From VRUE01 sp963704515 (GTDB lineage: Bacteria > Actinomycetota > Thermoleophilia > Solirubrobacterales > 70-9), in the NCBI GenBank assembly GCA_963704515.1, contig OY969913.1, positions 1,426,001 through 1,490,000 of the forward strand: DNA of 64,000 nt. The letters run 5' to 3'. This document shows, piece after piece, positions 41,014 through 50,177 of the stretch; position 1 is the first letter of the stretch, and each line of letters begins with the position of its first letter. The notes under the pieces were generated by a model that saw only the letters and a list, made by a program, of their open reading frames with translations, did not search any database and was not told the DNA's origin. A program made the position numbers and the translations under genes.

Positions 41014-41673
41014 ATGCGGATCTTCGTGGTCGACGACGACGACGGGCTGCGCGAAGCGATCGTCGTCGCTCTGCGCGCTTCTGGTTTCGCGACCGACGCG
41101 GTTGGCTCGATCGCCGAGGCGCGTGTGCGTCTCGGCGACCACTCCTACGACTGCATGGTGCTCGACCGCAGGCTGCCGGACGGCGATGGGCTATCGCTGC
41201 TGGGGGAGGAGGGCCGCGGCTCGATGCCTCCCACGCTCGCCTTGACCGCACGCGACTCGATCCGCGACCGCGTCGAGGGCTTCGACCGGGGCGTCGATGA
41301 CTACCTGGTCAAGCCCTTCGCGATGGCGGAGTTGATCGCTCGGATCAGGATGCTCTGCCGCCGCCGCGCCGAGATCACCGCGCCCCAGCTTTTGGTCGGC
41401 AACATCGAGCTCGACGCCGCGCGCCGCGAGGTCCGCCGCGATCGGGTCCTGCTCTCGCTGACGGCCAAGGAGTATTCGGTGCTGGAGCTGCTGATGGTGC
41501 GGGTTGGGACCGTGGTCTCGCGCGAGACCTTGATCGAGCACTGCTGGGATGAGCTGACGGCGCCGATGTCAAACGCGGTTGACGTGGTGGTCGGTCAGTT
41601 GCGCGCCAAGCTGGGGGGCCCTGGCGTCATCCACACCGTCAGGGGCGCCGGCTATCGGATCGAGGACCGATGA
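41014..41673 (+). CDS. OmpR-family response regulator
   Basis: This 219-residue protein has a receiver domain with the acidic cluster VVDDDDG, phosphorylatable D51 (MVLDRRLPDGDG) and K100 (DDYLVKPF), then a winged-helix DNA-binding domain (LSLTAKEYSVLELLM and NAVDVVVGQLRAKL). It overlaps the sensor kinase by four bases. The repeats at 40908-40961 are its probable binding site. Confidence 0.95.
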   Translation: MRIFVVDDDDGLREAIVVALRASGFATDAVGSIAEARVRLGDHSYDCMVLDRRLPDGDGLSLLGEEGRGSMPPTLALTARDSIRDRVEGFDRGVDDYLVKPFAMAELIARIRMLCRRRAEITAPQLLVGNIELDAARREVRRDRVLLSLTAKEYSVLELLMVRVGTVVSRETLIEHCWDELTAPMSNAVDVVVGQLRAKLGGPGVIHTVRGAGYRIEDR

Positions 41674-42965
41674 GGCGGCTGCGGGGCCGCCCGCTCAGAC
41701 CCGGTCGGTCCTCACGCGCCGTATCCCGCCTGAAACGCCTGCGGCTCTCGTTGACCGCCCTTTTCACGGCGGCCCTCGGGATCGGCCTCCTGGTTCTCGC
41801 CCTGGTGGTCCTGAGCAAGGACTCGGCGCTCAGGCGAGAGTCGCTCGAATCCGTGATGCAGACCCGAGTGACGGGGTCCTCGCGGCTTCTCTACTACTCC
41901 AACCGCGGCCGGCTGCGACTGGACGGGGTCCGCGGCGACGACCTGACCACGGGGACCCCGGAAGTCCGTGTCTACGCCGGCACCGGGCCGCGGCCGCACC
42001 TGGTCTTCGAGAGCACCGGCTTCCATCTCCCGCTTGCCTACTCCCAGCTCGCCGCCACCGCGCGGAAGACGGTTCGCGAAGCTCGGTTGGTCGCCACCAC
42101 GGTCAGCGACCCCAAGGTCGGGGACGTCCGCCTGGTGGCGACGCCGTTCTACGGCGAGAGCAACGGCGGACCCGCGGGCGCGGTGATCTCAGCCTCGGCG
42201 CTGGCCGGCACCGAGGACGCTCATCGGCAGTTGATCCTGACGATCGCCATCGGCTGCGGGGCGCTGCTGGTGCTGGCGGCGGGAACCGGCTACCTGCTGG
42301 CCGGCCGCAGCCTGAAGCCGGCGGCGGAGAGCATCGCCCAGCAGGAAGCGCTGCTCGCGGACGCCGCCCACGAGTTGCGAAACCCGGTCGCCGCGGTCGG
42401 GGCGCTGCTGGAAGCAGCTCGGCTCGACCCCGATTCCGCCGAAGCCGCAATCGAGAAGGCGACCGTGGTCGCCGAGCGGATGGGAGACACGCTGAATTCA
42501 CTGCTGGCCTGGGGGCGATTGGAGGCTGGTACCGAGCTGCCGAACCCGACGTCGCTGCGACTGGATCAGGTGGTCGAGGACCTCGTCGCCGAGCTCCCAG
42601 ACGCCGCGGCCATCGCGGTTTCGAGCTCACCGACGATCGTTCGCGGCGACCCGATCCTGGTCCGCTTGGCGCTCCGCAACCTGCTCGACAACGCCCTGCG
42701 CTACGGGAGGACCGCAGACAGCTCGGGCGAGATCATCGTGCGAGCCGCCGACGGCGTGGTCACGATCTCCGACCGAGGGCCCGGACTTCCCGACGATCTG
42801 ATCGAGAAGGGGATCATGCGCTTCAAGTCCGAGGCCCGCGAAGGCACCGGCCTCGGCCTCTCGATCGCCCTGCGGATTGCCGAAATCCATGGCGGGTACC
42901 TGCGAGCGGAGCAACGCGCGGGCGGCGGGACGGTGATCTCGCTTTCGCTGCCAAGGAGTGGGTGA
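41670..42965 (+). CDS. Membrane sensor histidine kinase
   Basis: This 431-residue protein has two membrane helices (about 25-48 and 188-210) enclosing a 140-residue extracytoplasmic sensor domain. A short linker leads to the phosphoacceptor H234 in DAAHELRNPV. The ATPase domain has the N-box LRNLLDNALRYG, the G1 box DRGPGLPDD and the G2 box GTGLGLSIA. It phosphorylates the coupled regulator. The signal is unknown. Confidence 0.95.
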   Translation: MRRLRGRPLRPGRSSRAVSRLKRLRLSLTALFTAALGIGLLVLALVVLSKDSALRRESLESVMQTRVTGSSRLLYYSNRGRLRLDGVRGDDLTTGTPEVRVYAGTGPRPHLVFESTGFHLPLAYSQLAATARKTVREARLVATTVSDPKVGDVRLVATPFYGESNGGPAGAVISASALAGTEDAHRQLILTIAIGCGALLVLAAGTGYLLAGRSLKPAAESIAQQEALLADAAHELRNPVAAVGALLEAARLDPDSAEAAIEKATVVAERMGDTLNSLLAWGRLEAGTELPNPTSLRLDQVVEDLVAELPDAAAIAVSSSPTIVRGDPILVRLALRNLLDNALRYGRTADSSGEIIVRAADGVVTISDRGPGLPDDLIEKGIMRFKSEAREGTGLGLSIALRIAEIHGGYLRAEQRAGGGTVISLSLPRSG

Positions 42966-43025
42966 GGCGTCGGCAACCGTGACTCTTGGTCCTACCGGCC
43001 GGCGACCATCCTGCTCGTCGCGGTG

Positions 43026-43275
43026 CTCAACCGGATTTGCCTTTTCGATCGTCAGATAGGTGCCGTTCGGCGTTTCGTCGCCGGGGTTTTCCGCTGCTGA
43101 TTGGCCAGTGCGCGAACAGCTTCCCGGTGCGGGCGACCACGCGGCCGATCTTCCCTCCCCTGGCGGTGATCGTGATCCCCGGGTTCGGCCGGGAATCGAT
43201 TCTGCTGCCGCTCGGCGCGATCGACAGCCGCACGCCGCTCCCGCTCACGCCGGCGCCCGAGCCCCCCTGCCCGTC
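43026..43275 (-). pseudogene. Truncated, frameshifted L,D-transpeptidase (YkuD) remnant
   Basis: On the minus strand, after a glycine-rich linker, a frame reads VRLSIAPSGSRIDSRPNPGI and TARGGKIGRVVARTGKLFAHWPISSGK, resembling the Ig-like domain and the start of the YkuD fold. Deleting one C in the CCCC run at about 43083 restores GKPGDETPNGTYLTIEKANP, a well-known YkuD opening. The frame then ends in unrelated sequence; the catalytic SHGC motif is gone. It directly follows the C39-like peptidase stop and begins in another frame over its last codons. Confidence 0.65.
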
Positions 43276-44243
43276 GGAGCAGCCAGCGCGCGGTGGCCAA
43301 GCCCCTCCCACATCCGTTCGAATTCCGCTTTGCTCCAAGTCAGGCGTTCGCCGGAGAGCGGGTCGTTGACGTGAACCTGGCCGGGGCCCGCCCCGGTGAG
43401 GACGACGGCGTGCTCACCATAGTTGACGCGGATCGCCTTGCCGGCCGGCGAGGTCCAGCTCGCGTACGGGCCGGCCGAGAGCGCAACCCAGGCGAGGACC
43501 GGGTGACCCGCGAGGAGAGTCGCGTACACGCGGACCGCCTGGGCGCCGGTCAGATCGGTCATCGCGATCCCGTGCCTGCGGGCGAGCGCGCGGACCGGTC
43601 CCTGGTAGACGCCGAAGCCGCCGGCCGGTCCGCCGCCGTCGGCGCGGCCGACGAAGCCGAGGCTCGGATCGCCCCAGATCTCACTGCCGTTCGCCGCGGT
43701 TCTCGGATCGAGCGGCTTCGCCTGAGCAAGCTGTCGCTGCAGGGTCAGCTGGTCGACCGAGCGGCCGGCGTAGCCGAGCACCATCGCCAGCGCCGTCGCC
43801 TCGCAATCGTCTCGCAGGCGCTGAGCGATTAGAGGCACGGCGATCGAGGACGAGACCGCCCGCTCGGGCACCCGCGCGGTGCCGCCACCGCTCGCCACCG
43901 CTCGCCGCAGCGCCGAGGCGGCGCCTTCGCGGTCGACCGCGTAAGCGATCGTCGTCCCGTCGGCCCGGGCAATGCGATGGCTCGGAATCCTCCGCAGCGC
44001 GGCCGCGATCGCGGCGGGCCGTTCGGCGGCACGGACGCTGAGCCGGGCGAGGGTCGAGCCGCCGAGCACGACGCGCACGACGCCGGAGGGCGCCGGGGGG
44101 GCCGGCGCGCCGCCGCCTCCGGAGCCGGCGCTGAAGGCGATTGCCGCGACGGCGATGGCGGCGAGGAGGACGAGGACCGCGAGCGAGCGGCGGCGCCTGA
44201 TCGTGGCCCGGGTTGAGCTCCGCGACTCGGCGACGGAGCTCAT
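43245..44243 (-). CDS. C39-like cysteine peptidase with membrane anchor
   Basis: This 332-residue protein has one N-terminal membrane helix (about 20-41), a linker, a region of about 80 residues similar to a substrate-binding domain, then a papain-like C39_2 domain. The catalytic Cys is in RLRDDCEATALAMVLGY, the His in NYGEHAVVLTG and the Asp in HVNDPLSGER. It probably cleaves extracytoplasmic peptides. The stop at 43245 follows a run of six G (GGGGGG), beyond which linker and YkuD-like sequence continue in another frame, so it may once have been a longer fusion. Confidence 0.8.
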   Translation of the reverse strand: MSSVAESRSSTRATIRRRRSLAVLVLLAAIAVAAIAFSAGSGGGGAPAPPAPSGVVRVVLGGSTLARLSVRAAERPAAIAAALRRIPSHRIARADGTTIAYAVDREGAASALRRAVASGGGTARVPERAVSSSIAVPLIAQRLRDDCEATALAMVLGYAGRSVDQLTLQRQLAQAKPLDPRTAANGSEIWGDPSLGFVGRADGGGPAGGFGVYQGPVRALARRHGIAMTDLTGAQAVRVYATLLAGHPVLAWVALSAGPYASWTSPAGKAIRVNYGEHAVVLTGAGPGQVHVNDPLSGERLTWSKAEFERMWEGLGHRALAAPTGRGARAPA

Positions 44244-45007
44244 CCAGGCTTGGTCGCCGAGGCGATGCCGCCCTCGTGCGGGAGCAGATCGATCTGGATC
44301 CCGTCGAATCCCGCCTCGATCAGGGCCACCCGCCACCACTCGGGCGGCGCCGGCCGCTCGCCTCTGCCGGTCAGCGTCCGGAACACGTTGGAGAGTATGC
44401 GCGCGTAACCGGCGGGGCCGCGGCGGGCCATCGCCCGCACCTTCTCCCAGACGATCTCGCGGTTGCGCTCGACTCCCGGGCTCCAGCCGAACATCATGTC
44501 GCCGAAGACGAGACGGCCGCCGGGCCGCAGCACCCGAAACGCCTCGGCGGCAGCCAGTCGCTTTTCTCCCTCGTTCAGATGGTGGAAGCAGTAGTTGGAG
44601 ACGACGAGGTCGACGCTGCCGTCCTCGAGCGGCAAGATCGCAGCTGAGGCGACCAGCGGGTAGACGTTGTCGAGGCCTTGCCCGGCGACCACCCAGCGAA
44701 GGTGTTCGACCATCGCCGGCGCGATGTCGATCGCCCACACGTCGTGGCACTGAGGGGCCAGGGCCAGGGCGAGCAGTCCGGTTCCCGAGCCGACGTCGAG
44801 GGCGCGATCGGCCGCGGCCGGCGCCGCCCGCCTGAGGATCTGGTCGCGGATCTCGCGGAAGCCGGGGCTGCGCGAGAGTTCGTCCGCCTGTCGCACGCGC
44901 CGGTCCCAGTTCTTGGCGCCGGGCGTGCGGCCGGACGTTTCCACACGGCGGCCGAACGGTGCGCCGAGCGGCTCCGGGGACGCGGTGGGGCGGTGCGCAT
45001 CGGGCAT
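44240..45007 (-). CDS. Class I SAM-dependent methyltransferase
   Basis: This 255-residue protein has motif I LDVGSGTGLLALALAPQ, then WAIDIAPAMVEHL, ILPLEDGSVDLVVSNYCFHH and VLRPGGRLVFGDM. The N-terminus (WDRRVRQADELSRSP) resembles quinone or small-molecule methyltransferases. The substrate is unknown. It overlaps the C39-like peptidase gene by four bases. Confidence 0.85.
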   Translation of the reverse strand: MPDAHRPTASPEPLGAPFGRRVETSGRTPGAKNWDRRVRQADELSRSPGFREIRDQILRRAAPAAADRALDVGSGTGLLALALAPQCHDVWAIDIAPAMVEHLRWVVAGQGLDNVYPLVASAAILPLEDGSVDLVVSNYCFHHLNEGEKRLAAAEAFRVLRPGGRLVFGDMMFGWSPGVERNREIVWEKVRAMARRGPAGYARILSNVFRTLTGRGERPAPPEWWRVALIEAGFDGIQIDLLPHEGGIASATKPG

Positions 45008-45154
45008 GCCGGGAGCCTCAAACGTCCAGATAAGCCCGCGATTAGCCTGCGCTAAGCCGAACCGAAACTGTTCGTTAGAAACCCTTCACTTTCCACGCGT
45101 CTCGGGGGCGGCGGCGACCAGAACCGCGAGGCGCAGCAGACGACGCCAGTCGGC

Positions 45155-45616
45155 CTAGGTAGTGGCGAAGTGAGCGGCGAGGGCCTCGCGGCGGAAGTCG
45201 AAGATCCGCTCGAGGTCGCGGCGGACGAAGAGGCTGTGGGCGAGGTCGCCGAGTGGGCCGTAGGGAATGGCGTAGCGGACGCGGTCGTGGATCGTGCAAG
45301 CGTGTTCGCCGTCGGGCTCGAAGACGTGGGTGTGCTCCCAGAGCGAGTAGGGGCCGCGGGCCTGGGTGTCGGTGAAGCGCAGAGGCGGCTCCCAGGTCTC
45401 GATCCGCGTTTGCCAGCGAATCGGGAAGCCGTGCAGGCGCAGCCGGTAGTCGAGCAGCGTTCCCGCCCCCATCGCGATCGACCCCGGCGTCGTCACCCGA
45501 AAGTGGAGCCAGGGTGGCGTCATCGGCTCGAGGTTGACGGCGTCGGCGTAGAAGGCGAAGGCGCGATCGGCCGGGACCGGGAGGCGCTGGCTGCGTTCCA
45601 GGACGTGCTCGTGCAC
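45155..45616 (-). CDS. SRPBCC/START-like ligand-binding protein
   Basis: From the GTG at 45616 the 153-residue product reads VHEHVLERSQRLPVPADRAF, then YADAVNLEPMTPPWLHFRV and FTDTQARGPYSLWEHTHVF. It fits the polyketide cyclase/SRPBCC helix-grip fold often found beside NAD-dependent epimerases. It is divergent from such a gene at 45680. It probably binds a lipid or aromatic ligand; no enzyme activity can be assigned. Confidence 0.8.
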   Translation of the reverse strand: MHEHVLERSQRLPVPADRAFAFYADAVNLEPMTPPWLHFRVTTPGSIAMGAGTLLDYRLRLHGFPIRWQTRIETWEPPLRFTDTQARGPYSLWEHTHVFEPDGEHACTIHDRVRYAIPYGPLGDLAHSLFVRRDLERIFDFRREALAAHFATT

Positions 45617-45679
45617 GGGCGCCAGTCTTGCAGGCCGGCACCTCCGGTCGGGTAGCTTGGAGCGATCCCACAGAGCACG

Positions 45680-46573
45680 TTGATCGCGGGTGCGACGGGT
45701 TTCGTCGGCGGCCGGCTGGCGGCGGCGCTGGCCGGCCAGCGGCCGGTGCGCTGCCTGGTCCGCGAGCGCTCTCGGGCGGCGAAGCTCGAGGGGCTGGGCC
45801 TCGAGCTGCGGGTCGGCGACGTCAGTGACGCCCCCAGTCTCCTTGGAGCGGGGGAGGGAGTCGACGTCGCCTACTACCTGGTCCACGCGATGGCCGGCGG
45901 CGCCGGCTTCGAGGAGCGCGAGCGGGTCGCCGCCGGCAACTTCGCCCGGATGGCCAAGCGCGAGGGGATCGGGCGCGTCGTCTACCTCGGCGGACTCGGT
46001 CAAGAGGCCGAGTCCAAGCACCTGCGCAGCCGTCACGAGACCGCCCGCATCCTCGCCGACGAGGGGCCGCCGCTCACTTACTTCCGGGCGGCGATGGTGG
46101 TCGGCGCCGGCAGCGAGTCCTACCGCACCCTGCGCTACCTGGTCAAGCGGCTGCCGGTGATGGTGGCGCCGAGCTGGTTGAACACGCCGACCCAGCCGAT
46201 CGGGATCGACGCGACGATCGAGTACCTGCGGCGGGCGCCGGCGGTGCCCGAGTCCACCGGCCGCGAGGTCCAGATCGGCGGGCCCGACGTCCTCTCCTAC
46301 GCGGCCATGCTCGACCGGATGGCGGTGGCACTCGGCAAGGCGCCGCCCCGCAAGCTGTCGGTGCCGCTGATCACGCCCTGGCTTTCGGCGCTCTGGCTGG
46401 GACTTGTCACCCCGGTCGACACCAAGGTCGCCCGGCCCCTGGTCGAGGGGCTGAGGACGGCGACTGTGGTCACCGACTCGAGCGGCGCCGAGCCGTTCGG
46501 GATAGAGCCCGAGTCGTTCGACGAGGCACTGCGGCGGGCGCTGGCGGAGGAGGAGGCGGGCGGCGGAGGGTGA
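45680..46573 (+). CDS. NAD(P)-binding atypical SDR (NmrA/YcfB-like)
   Basis: This 297-residue protein begins (TTG) MIAGATGFVGGRLAAALAGQ, the G-x2-G-x2-G motif, with VYLGGLGQEAESKHLRSRHE and YFRAAMVVGAGSES. It lacks the Y-x3-K of active SDRs (LRSRHE replaces it), like the atypical nucleoside-diphosphate-sugar epimerase-like group. The C-terminal half binds an unknown substrate. The start codon is uncertain; only TTG is available near the first strand. Confidence 0.8.
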   Translation: MIAGATGFVGGRLAAALAGQRPVRCLVRERSRAAKLEGLGLELRVGDVSDAPSLLGAGEGVDVAYYLVHAMAGGAGFEERERVAAGNFARMAKREGIGRVVYLGGLGQEAESKHLRSRHETARILADEGPPLTYFRAAMVVGAGSESYRTLRYLVKRLPVMVAPSWLNTPTQPIGIDATIEYLRRAPAVPESTGREVQIGGPDVLSYAAMLDRMAVALGKAPPRKLSVPLITPWLSALWLGLVTPVDTKVARPLVEGLRTATVVTDSSGAEPFGIEPESFDEALRRALAEEEAGGGG

Positions 46574-46897
46574 CGTTCTCCCTCGCCTTTTCTGTGGCCC
46601 CCTAGGCTCGGCAGGGGGAGAGCCTAGGGGACCCGACGGCGATTCATGAGTCGTCAAGCGACTGGGAATAAATGAATCAACCGAGTGCTGCCAGATCGCA
46701 CACTTGTGGATCTTGCCGAGGAGCACAATCCCCCAAACGTATGAAGCACCATCGATCTCCTCCAACGAGACTCCCCCGAAGAGACCACTTCGGAGCTTGG
46801 GGGGGAGGGAAGGGGACACCAGTTGCACGGTTGGGGGATCTGGTCCTTTCGCATAAAATGGAGTAGCTTTGGCGAATACTGGCCTAGGGAGCACACA
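46574..46897. other. Intergenic region of about 320 bases
   Basis: No credible gene is seen. It holds a strong hairpin at 46599-46630 and, near 46780-46835, C- and G-runs that could pair. The sequence becomes less GC-rich before the regulator at 46898, where GGGAG gives its ribosome binding site. Confidence 0.5.
46599..46630 (+). terminator. Hairpin, 11-bp perfect stem
   Basis: CCCCTAGGCTC at 46599 pairs with GAGCCTAGGGG ending at 46630 around a 10-base loop, 26 bases after the SDR stop. No T-run follows. Confidence 0.6.
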
Positions 46898-47581
46898 GTG
46901 GCTTCTTCTGATCTGCCCCGAGACCGAGAGCACGTTGAGGCTGTGAATGGCGAGTCTGGCTCGCAGGCGGCGCTGCGCTTGCGGACGGCGTTTGAACGGT
47001 CACGGCACCCGATGCTGATCGCCGACGATCAGCGACGGTGGGTGACCGGGAATGCGGCCGCCTGTGACCTGCTGGGCATTGCTCGGGAGGAGATTCCCTG
47101 GCGCACGATGGATGAGTTCACGTCTCCGGGAGAGCGCAAGAGGCTCGAGGAGCAATGGGGGGCGTTCCTGGCGAGTGGGGGGGCGGAGGGGTGGTACCAG
47201 CTGTACGTCCCGGACCGCGGACCGGTCCCGGTGGAGTTCAGCGCGACGGCCAACGTGTTGCCCGCGCGCCACCTCTCCGTCTTCATTCCACCCGACGAGA
47301 CCGCGGACGAGCAGGCGGAGAGCGCCCTGGCTCGCGAAGCGACGTGGGCGGCCGTCGCGGTGGAGGGAAGCGGCCGCCTGCAGCTCACCGAGCGCGAGCG
47401 CGAGGTGATGACGTTGGTCGCTTCCGGGCTTCAGAGCGGCAACATCGCGGAGCGCCTGTTTCTGTCCCCCGAGACGGTCAAGTCTCACGTTCACAACGCG
47501 CTGGCCAAGCTCGGCGCACACACGCGCGCACATGGCGTCGCGATCGCCCTCGTCACCGGGCAGATCACCTGGGAGGTATAG
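46898..47581 (+). CDS. PAS-LuxR transcriptional regulator
   Basis: This roughly 227-residue protein has a PAS-like domain (about 30-130: FERSRHPMLIADDQRRWVTG, NAAACDLLGI). A C-terminal LuxR helix-turn-helix follows (LTEREREVMTLVASGLQSGN, then SPETVKSHVHNALAKLG). It has no receiver domain, so the PAS part probably senses a ligand or state directly. The GTG at 46898 has GGGAG 7 bases upstream. It precedes a hybrid kinase and a desaturase on the same strand. Confidence 0.88.
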   Translation: MASSDLPRDREHVEAVNGESGSQAALRLRTAFERSRHPMLIADDQRRWVTGNAAACDLLGIAREEIPWRTMDEFTSPGERKRLEEQWGAFLASGGAEGWYQLYVPDRGPVPVEFSATANVLPARHLSVFIPPDETADEQAESALAREATWAAVAVEGSGRLQLTEREREVMTLVASGLQSGNIAERLFLSPETVKSHVHNALAKLGAHTRAHGVAIALVTGQITWEV

Positions 47582-47701
47582 GAAGAGGAGGAACAGGTCA
47601 TCCAAGTACGCTCTTCTGGCTAGTCCCTCCAGGGGATCTTCGCAGCGTGTGGTACGTCCGGGGGATTGTGGTGCTCGACCCGGGTGCTGATAGTAGGCAG
47701 G

Positions 47702-49027
47702 ATGGGGCACACCGCGCCGATGAGCCCTGACCCGGCCAGATCCGCCAGTCTCAACTCGACTTTCGAGGATTCGCTTTCCTCGATCGGGGCCGATCGGGGC
47801 TTGCTGGTTACCGCCGCCGTCCGCGACGTCACAGATCGCGCCGAGGGTGAGCGCGAGCGGGTCCTGTTGGAGCAGTTGCACCAGGCGCAGCGGCTGGAGA
47901 GCGTAGGGCAGCTGGCCGGTGGAATTGCCCACGACTTCAACAACATCCTCGGCGTGATCATGAACTACGCCGAGTTCGTCGCCGGCGAGCAGGAGCCCGA
48001 TTCCCAGGCGCTCCGCGACGTGGAGGAAATCCGCCGCGCGGCTGAGCGGGCCGCCGCGCTGACCCGGCAGCTGCTGATCTTCAGCCGCCGTGAGGTCGTC
48101 AAACCGGAGGTGCTCGACCTTCGCCTGGTCGTCTCGGGGATCGAGAACCTCATGCACAAGGCGCTGGGCGAGCGAGTCGAGATGGAGACCCTCTTCGACG
48201 AGGACCTGATGGCGATCGAGGCCGATCCGGGTCAGATAGAGCAGGTCCTCGTCAACCTGGCGGTCAACGCTCGCGACGCGATGCCCGACGGGGGTCGTCT
48301 CTTGATTGAGGCCGACAACGCGGAGCTCGACGAGGAGTACGCCTACGTGCATCCCGACACCGAGCCGGGGGACTACGTCCGGCTGAAGGTGAGCGACACC
48401 GGCGTCGGAATGGATGAGAAGACCGTCCAGCGGGCCTTCGAGCCGTTCTTCACCACCAAGGGCAAGGCCGAGGGGACCGGTCTCGGCCTTGCCACGGTGT
48501 ACGGGATCGTCACCGGCGCAGACGGCCGGATCGACATCTACTCAGAGCCCGGCATCGGCACCACGGTCAAGATTCACCTTCCCGCCAGCCCGGTTGCTCC
48601 CGGTGAGGGCGAAGCCCAGTCCAAGGAGCGGCCGGCCGGCCACGGCGAGGCGGTCCTGGTCGTCGAGGACGAGCCCGATGTGCGGCGAATGGCCGAGCGT
48701 ATCCTTGCCAAGGGCGGCTACTCGGTGATCGGCGCCAGCGGCGGCAAGCAGGCGCTCGACGCCTGCCGGCGAGCAGATCGACCGATCCATCTGCTCCTCA
48801 CCGACGTGATCATGCCGGGGATGCTCGGCACCGAGCTGGTCGAGCGGATCAAGGCGATCCGACCGGAGCTGGAGGTCATCTTCATGTCCGGCTACAGCCA
48901 CGAGGTGCTCGCGCCGGAGGCACTGGCCGAGCAGGGCGCCGGCGCCTTCATAGAGAAGCCATTCAGCGCCAGCGAGCTGCTCAAGGCGGTTCGCGGCCTG
49001 CTTCCTTCCGGCGACACCAAGCTTTAG
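47702..49027 (+). CDS. Hybrid histidine kinase with C-terminal receiver, N-terminally truncated PAS
   Basis: This roughly 441-residue cytosolic protein has a short N-terminal stretch ending RGLLVTAAVRDVTDR, the last strand of a PAS domain whose beginning is absent. The phosphoacceptor His is in LAGGIAHDFNNIL, with an ATPase domain (VNLAVNARDAMPDGGRL, DTGVGMDEKTV, GTGLGLATVYG) and a receiver (VVEDEPDVRRMAERI, LLTDVIMPGM, IEKPFS). Starts at 47702 or 47720 are both possible. The kinase may have lost its sensor, or it may use the PAS-LuxR neighbour. Confidence 0.85.
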   Translation: MGHTAPMSPDPARSASLNSTFEDSLSSIGADRGLLVTAAVRDVTDRAEGERERVLLEQLHQAQRLESVGQLAGGIAHDFNNILGVIMNYAEFVAGEQEPDSQALRDVEEIRRAAERAAALTRQLLIFSRREVVKPEVLDLRLVVSGIENLMHKALGERVEMETLFDEDLMAIEADPGQIEQVLVNLAVNARDAMPDGGRLLIEADNAELDEEYAYVHPDTEPGDYVRLKVSDTGVGMDEKTVQRAFEPFFTTKGKAEGTGLGLATVYGIVTGADGRIDIYSEPGIGTTVKIHLPASPVAPGEGEAQSKERPAGHGEAVLVVEDEPDVRRMAERILAKGGYSVIGASGGKQALDACRRADRPIHLLLTDVIMPGMLGTELVERIKAIRPELEVIFMSGYSHEVLAPEALAEQGAGAFIEKPFSASELLKAVRGLLPSGDTKL

Positions 49028-49052
49028 GCAAGACGGATACGCTCACCGGCCA

Positions 49053-50090
49053 ATGAGCCCAGCAGCCATGCAAACCCCCAAGCGGAGCGATGCCGACCCG
49101 CGGCCAGATCGCCTCTACTGGCGCGAGGCGGTTGCTCGTCACGAGCGACCCTCGCTGCCCCACAGCCTGCTCGATCTGGCAACCTCCGCGGTGCCTTACC
49201 TGGCGATCTCCGTGGCGATGTACTTCAGCCTCGAAGTCTCGGTCTGGATCACCTTCGTCCTCGCTGTCCCGGCAGCGGGCTTCCTGATGAGGACGTTCAT
49301 CGTCTTCCACGACTGCGCCCACGGCTCCTTCCTGCCAAACAGGCGAGCAAACCTGTGGGTGGGCAGGTTCGCCGGCTTGCTCGTCTTCCAGCCGTTCGCC
49401 AACTGGCGCCATAACCACGCGGTCCACCACGGCAGCTCCGGCGATCTCGACCGGCGCGGGACGGGAGATATCGCGACGCTCACGGTCGAGGAGTACCTAT
49501 CCCGGCCCTGGAAATCGCGGCTGGGCTACCGCCTATTCCGCAATCCGGTGGTGATGTTCGGGATCGGGCCGATCTGGTCGCTGATGATCGGGCCGCGCAT
49601 CTGGTCCAACAAGATGCGACCGCGCCAGCGCCGCAGCATCCTCGCCACGAACCTCGCCCTGGCGCTGCTGATCGGCACGGTCTCCTGGTTCGTCGGTCTG
49701 CAGGCATGGCTGCTCGTGCAGATACCGACGGCGGTCCTCGCCGGCACGTTGGGGGTCTTCATGTTCTATGTCCAACATCAGTTCGAGGACGTCTACTGGG
49801 AGAGCTCGGACCGGTGGAGCTACGCCGACGCTGCCCTGCAGGGCAGCTCCTACCTGAAGCTTCCGAAGCTCCTCCAGTTCTTCACCGGCAATATCGGCCT
49901 CCATCACGTCCACCATCTCAGCGCCAAGATCCCCAACTACAATCTCCAGCGCGCCCACGACGAGAGCCCGATCTTCCACGACGTTCCGGTGCTCGGCGTT
50001 GTCGATGGCCTGAAAGCGATTCGCCTCAAGGTGATCGACCGCAAAAGCGGCCGCTTGCTGACCTGGCGTGAGGTCAAGGCGCTCGCCTGA
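49053..50090 (+). CDS. Membrane fatty acid desaturase
   Basis: This 345-residue protein has four membrane helices and the three iron-binding histidine boxes HDCAH (86-90), HNHAVHH (120-126) and HHVHH (near 282). It inserts a double bond in an acyl chain, raising membrane fluidity. It follows the hybrid kinase by 25 bases and may be its target. TACGCT lies 9 bases before the ATG. Confidence 0.93.
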   Translation: MSPAAMQTPKRSDADPRPDRLYWREAVARHERPSLPHSLLDLATSAVPYLAISVAMYFSLEVSVWITFVLAVPAAGFLMRTFIVFHDCAHGSFLPNRRANLWVGRFAGLLVFQPFANWRHNHAVHHGSSGDLDRRGTGDIATLTVEEYLSRPWKSRLGYRLFRNPVVMFGIGPIWSLMIGPRIWSNKMRPRQRRSILATNLALALLIGTVSWFVGLQAWLLVQIPTAVLAGTLGVFMFYVQHQFEDVYWESSDRWSYADAALQGSSYLKLPKLLQFFTGNIGLHHVHHLSAKIPNYNLQRAHDESPIFHDVPVLGVVDGLKAIRLKVIDRKSGRLLTWREVKALA

Positions 50091-50177
50091 GCGCGCCGTC
50101 GTCCTCGTTTTGATCGAACCGGGTCCCCGGCGTGCGAAAGCCTCGGTGGGGAACTGAGGGGCGGAAAGACCTCCGCG

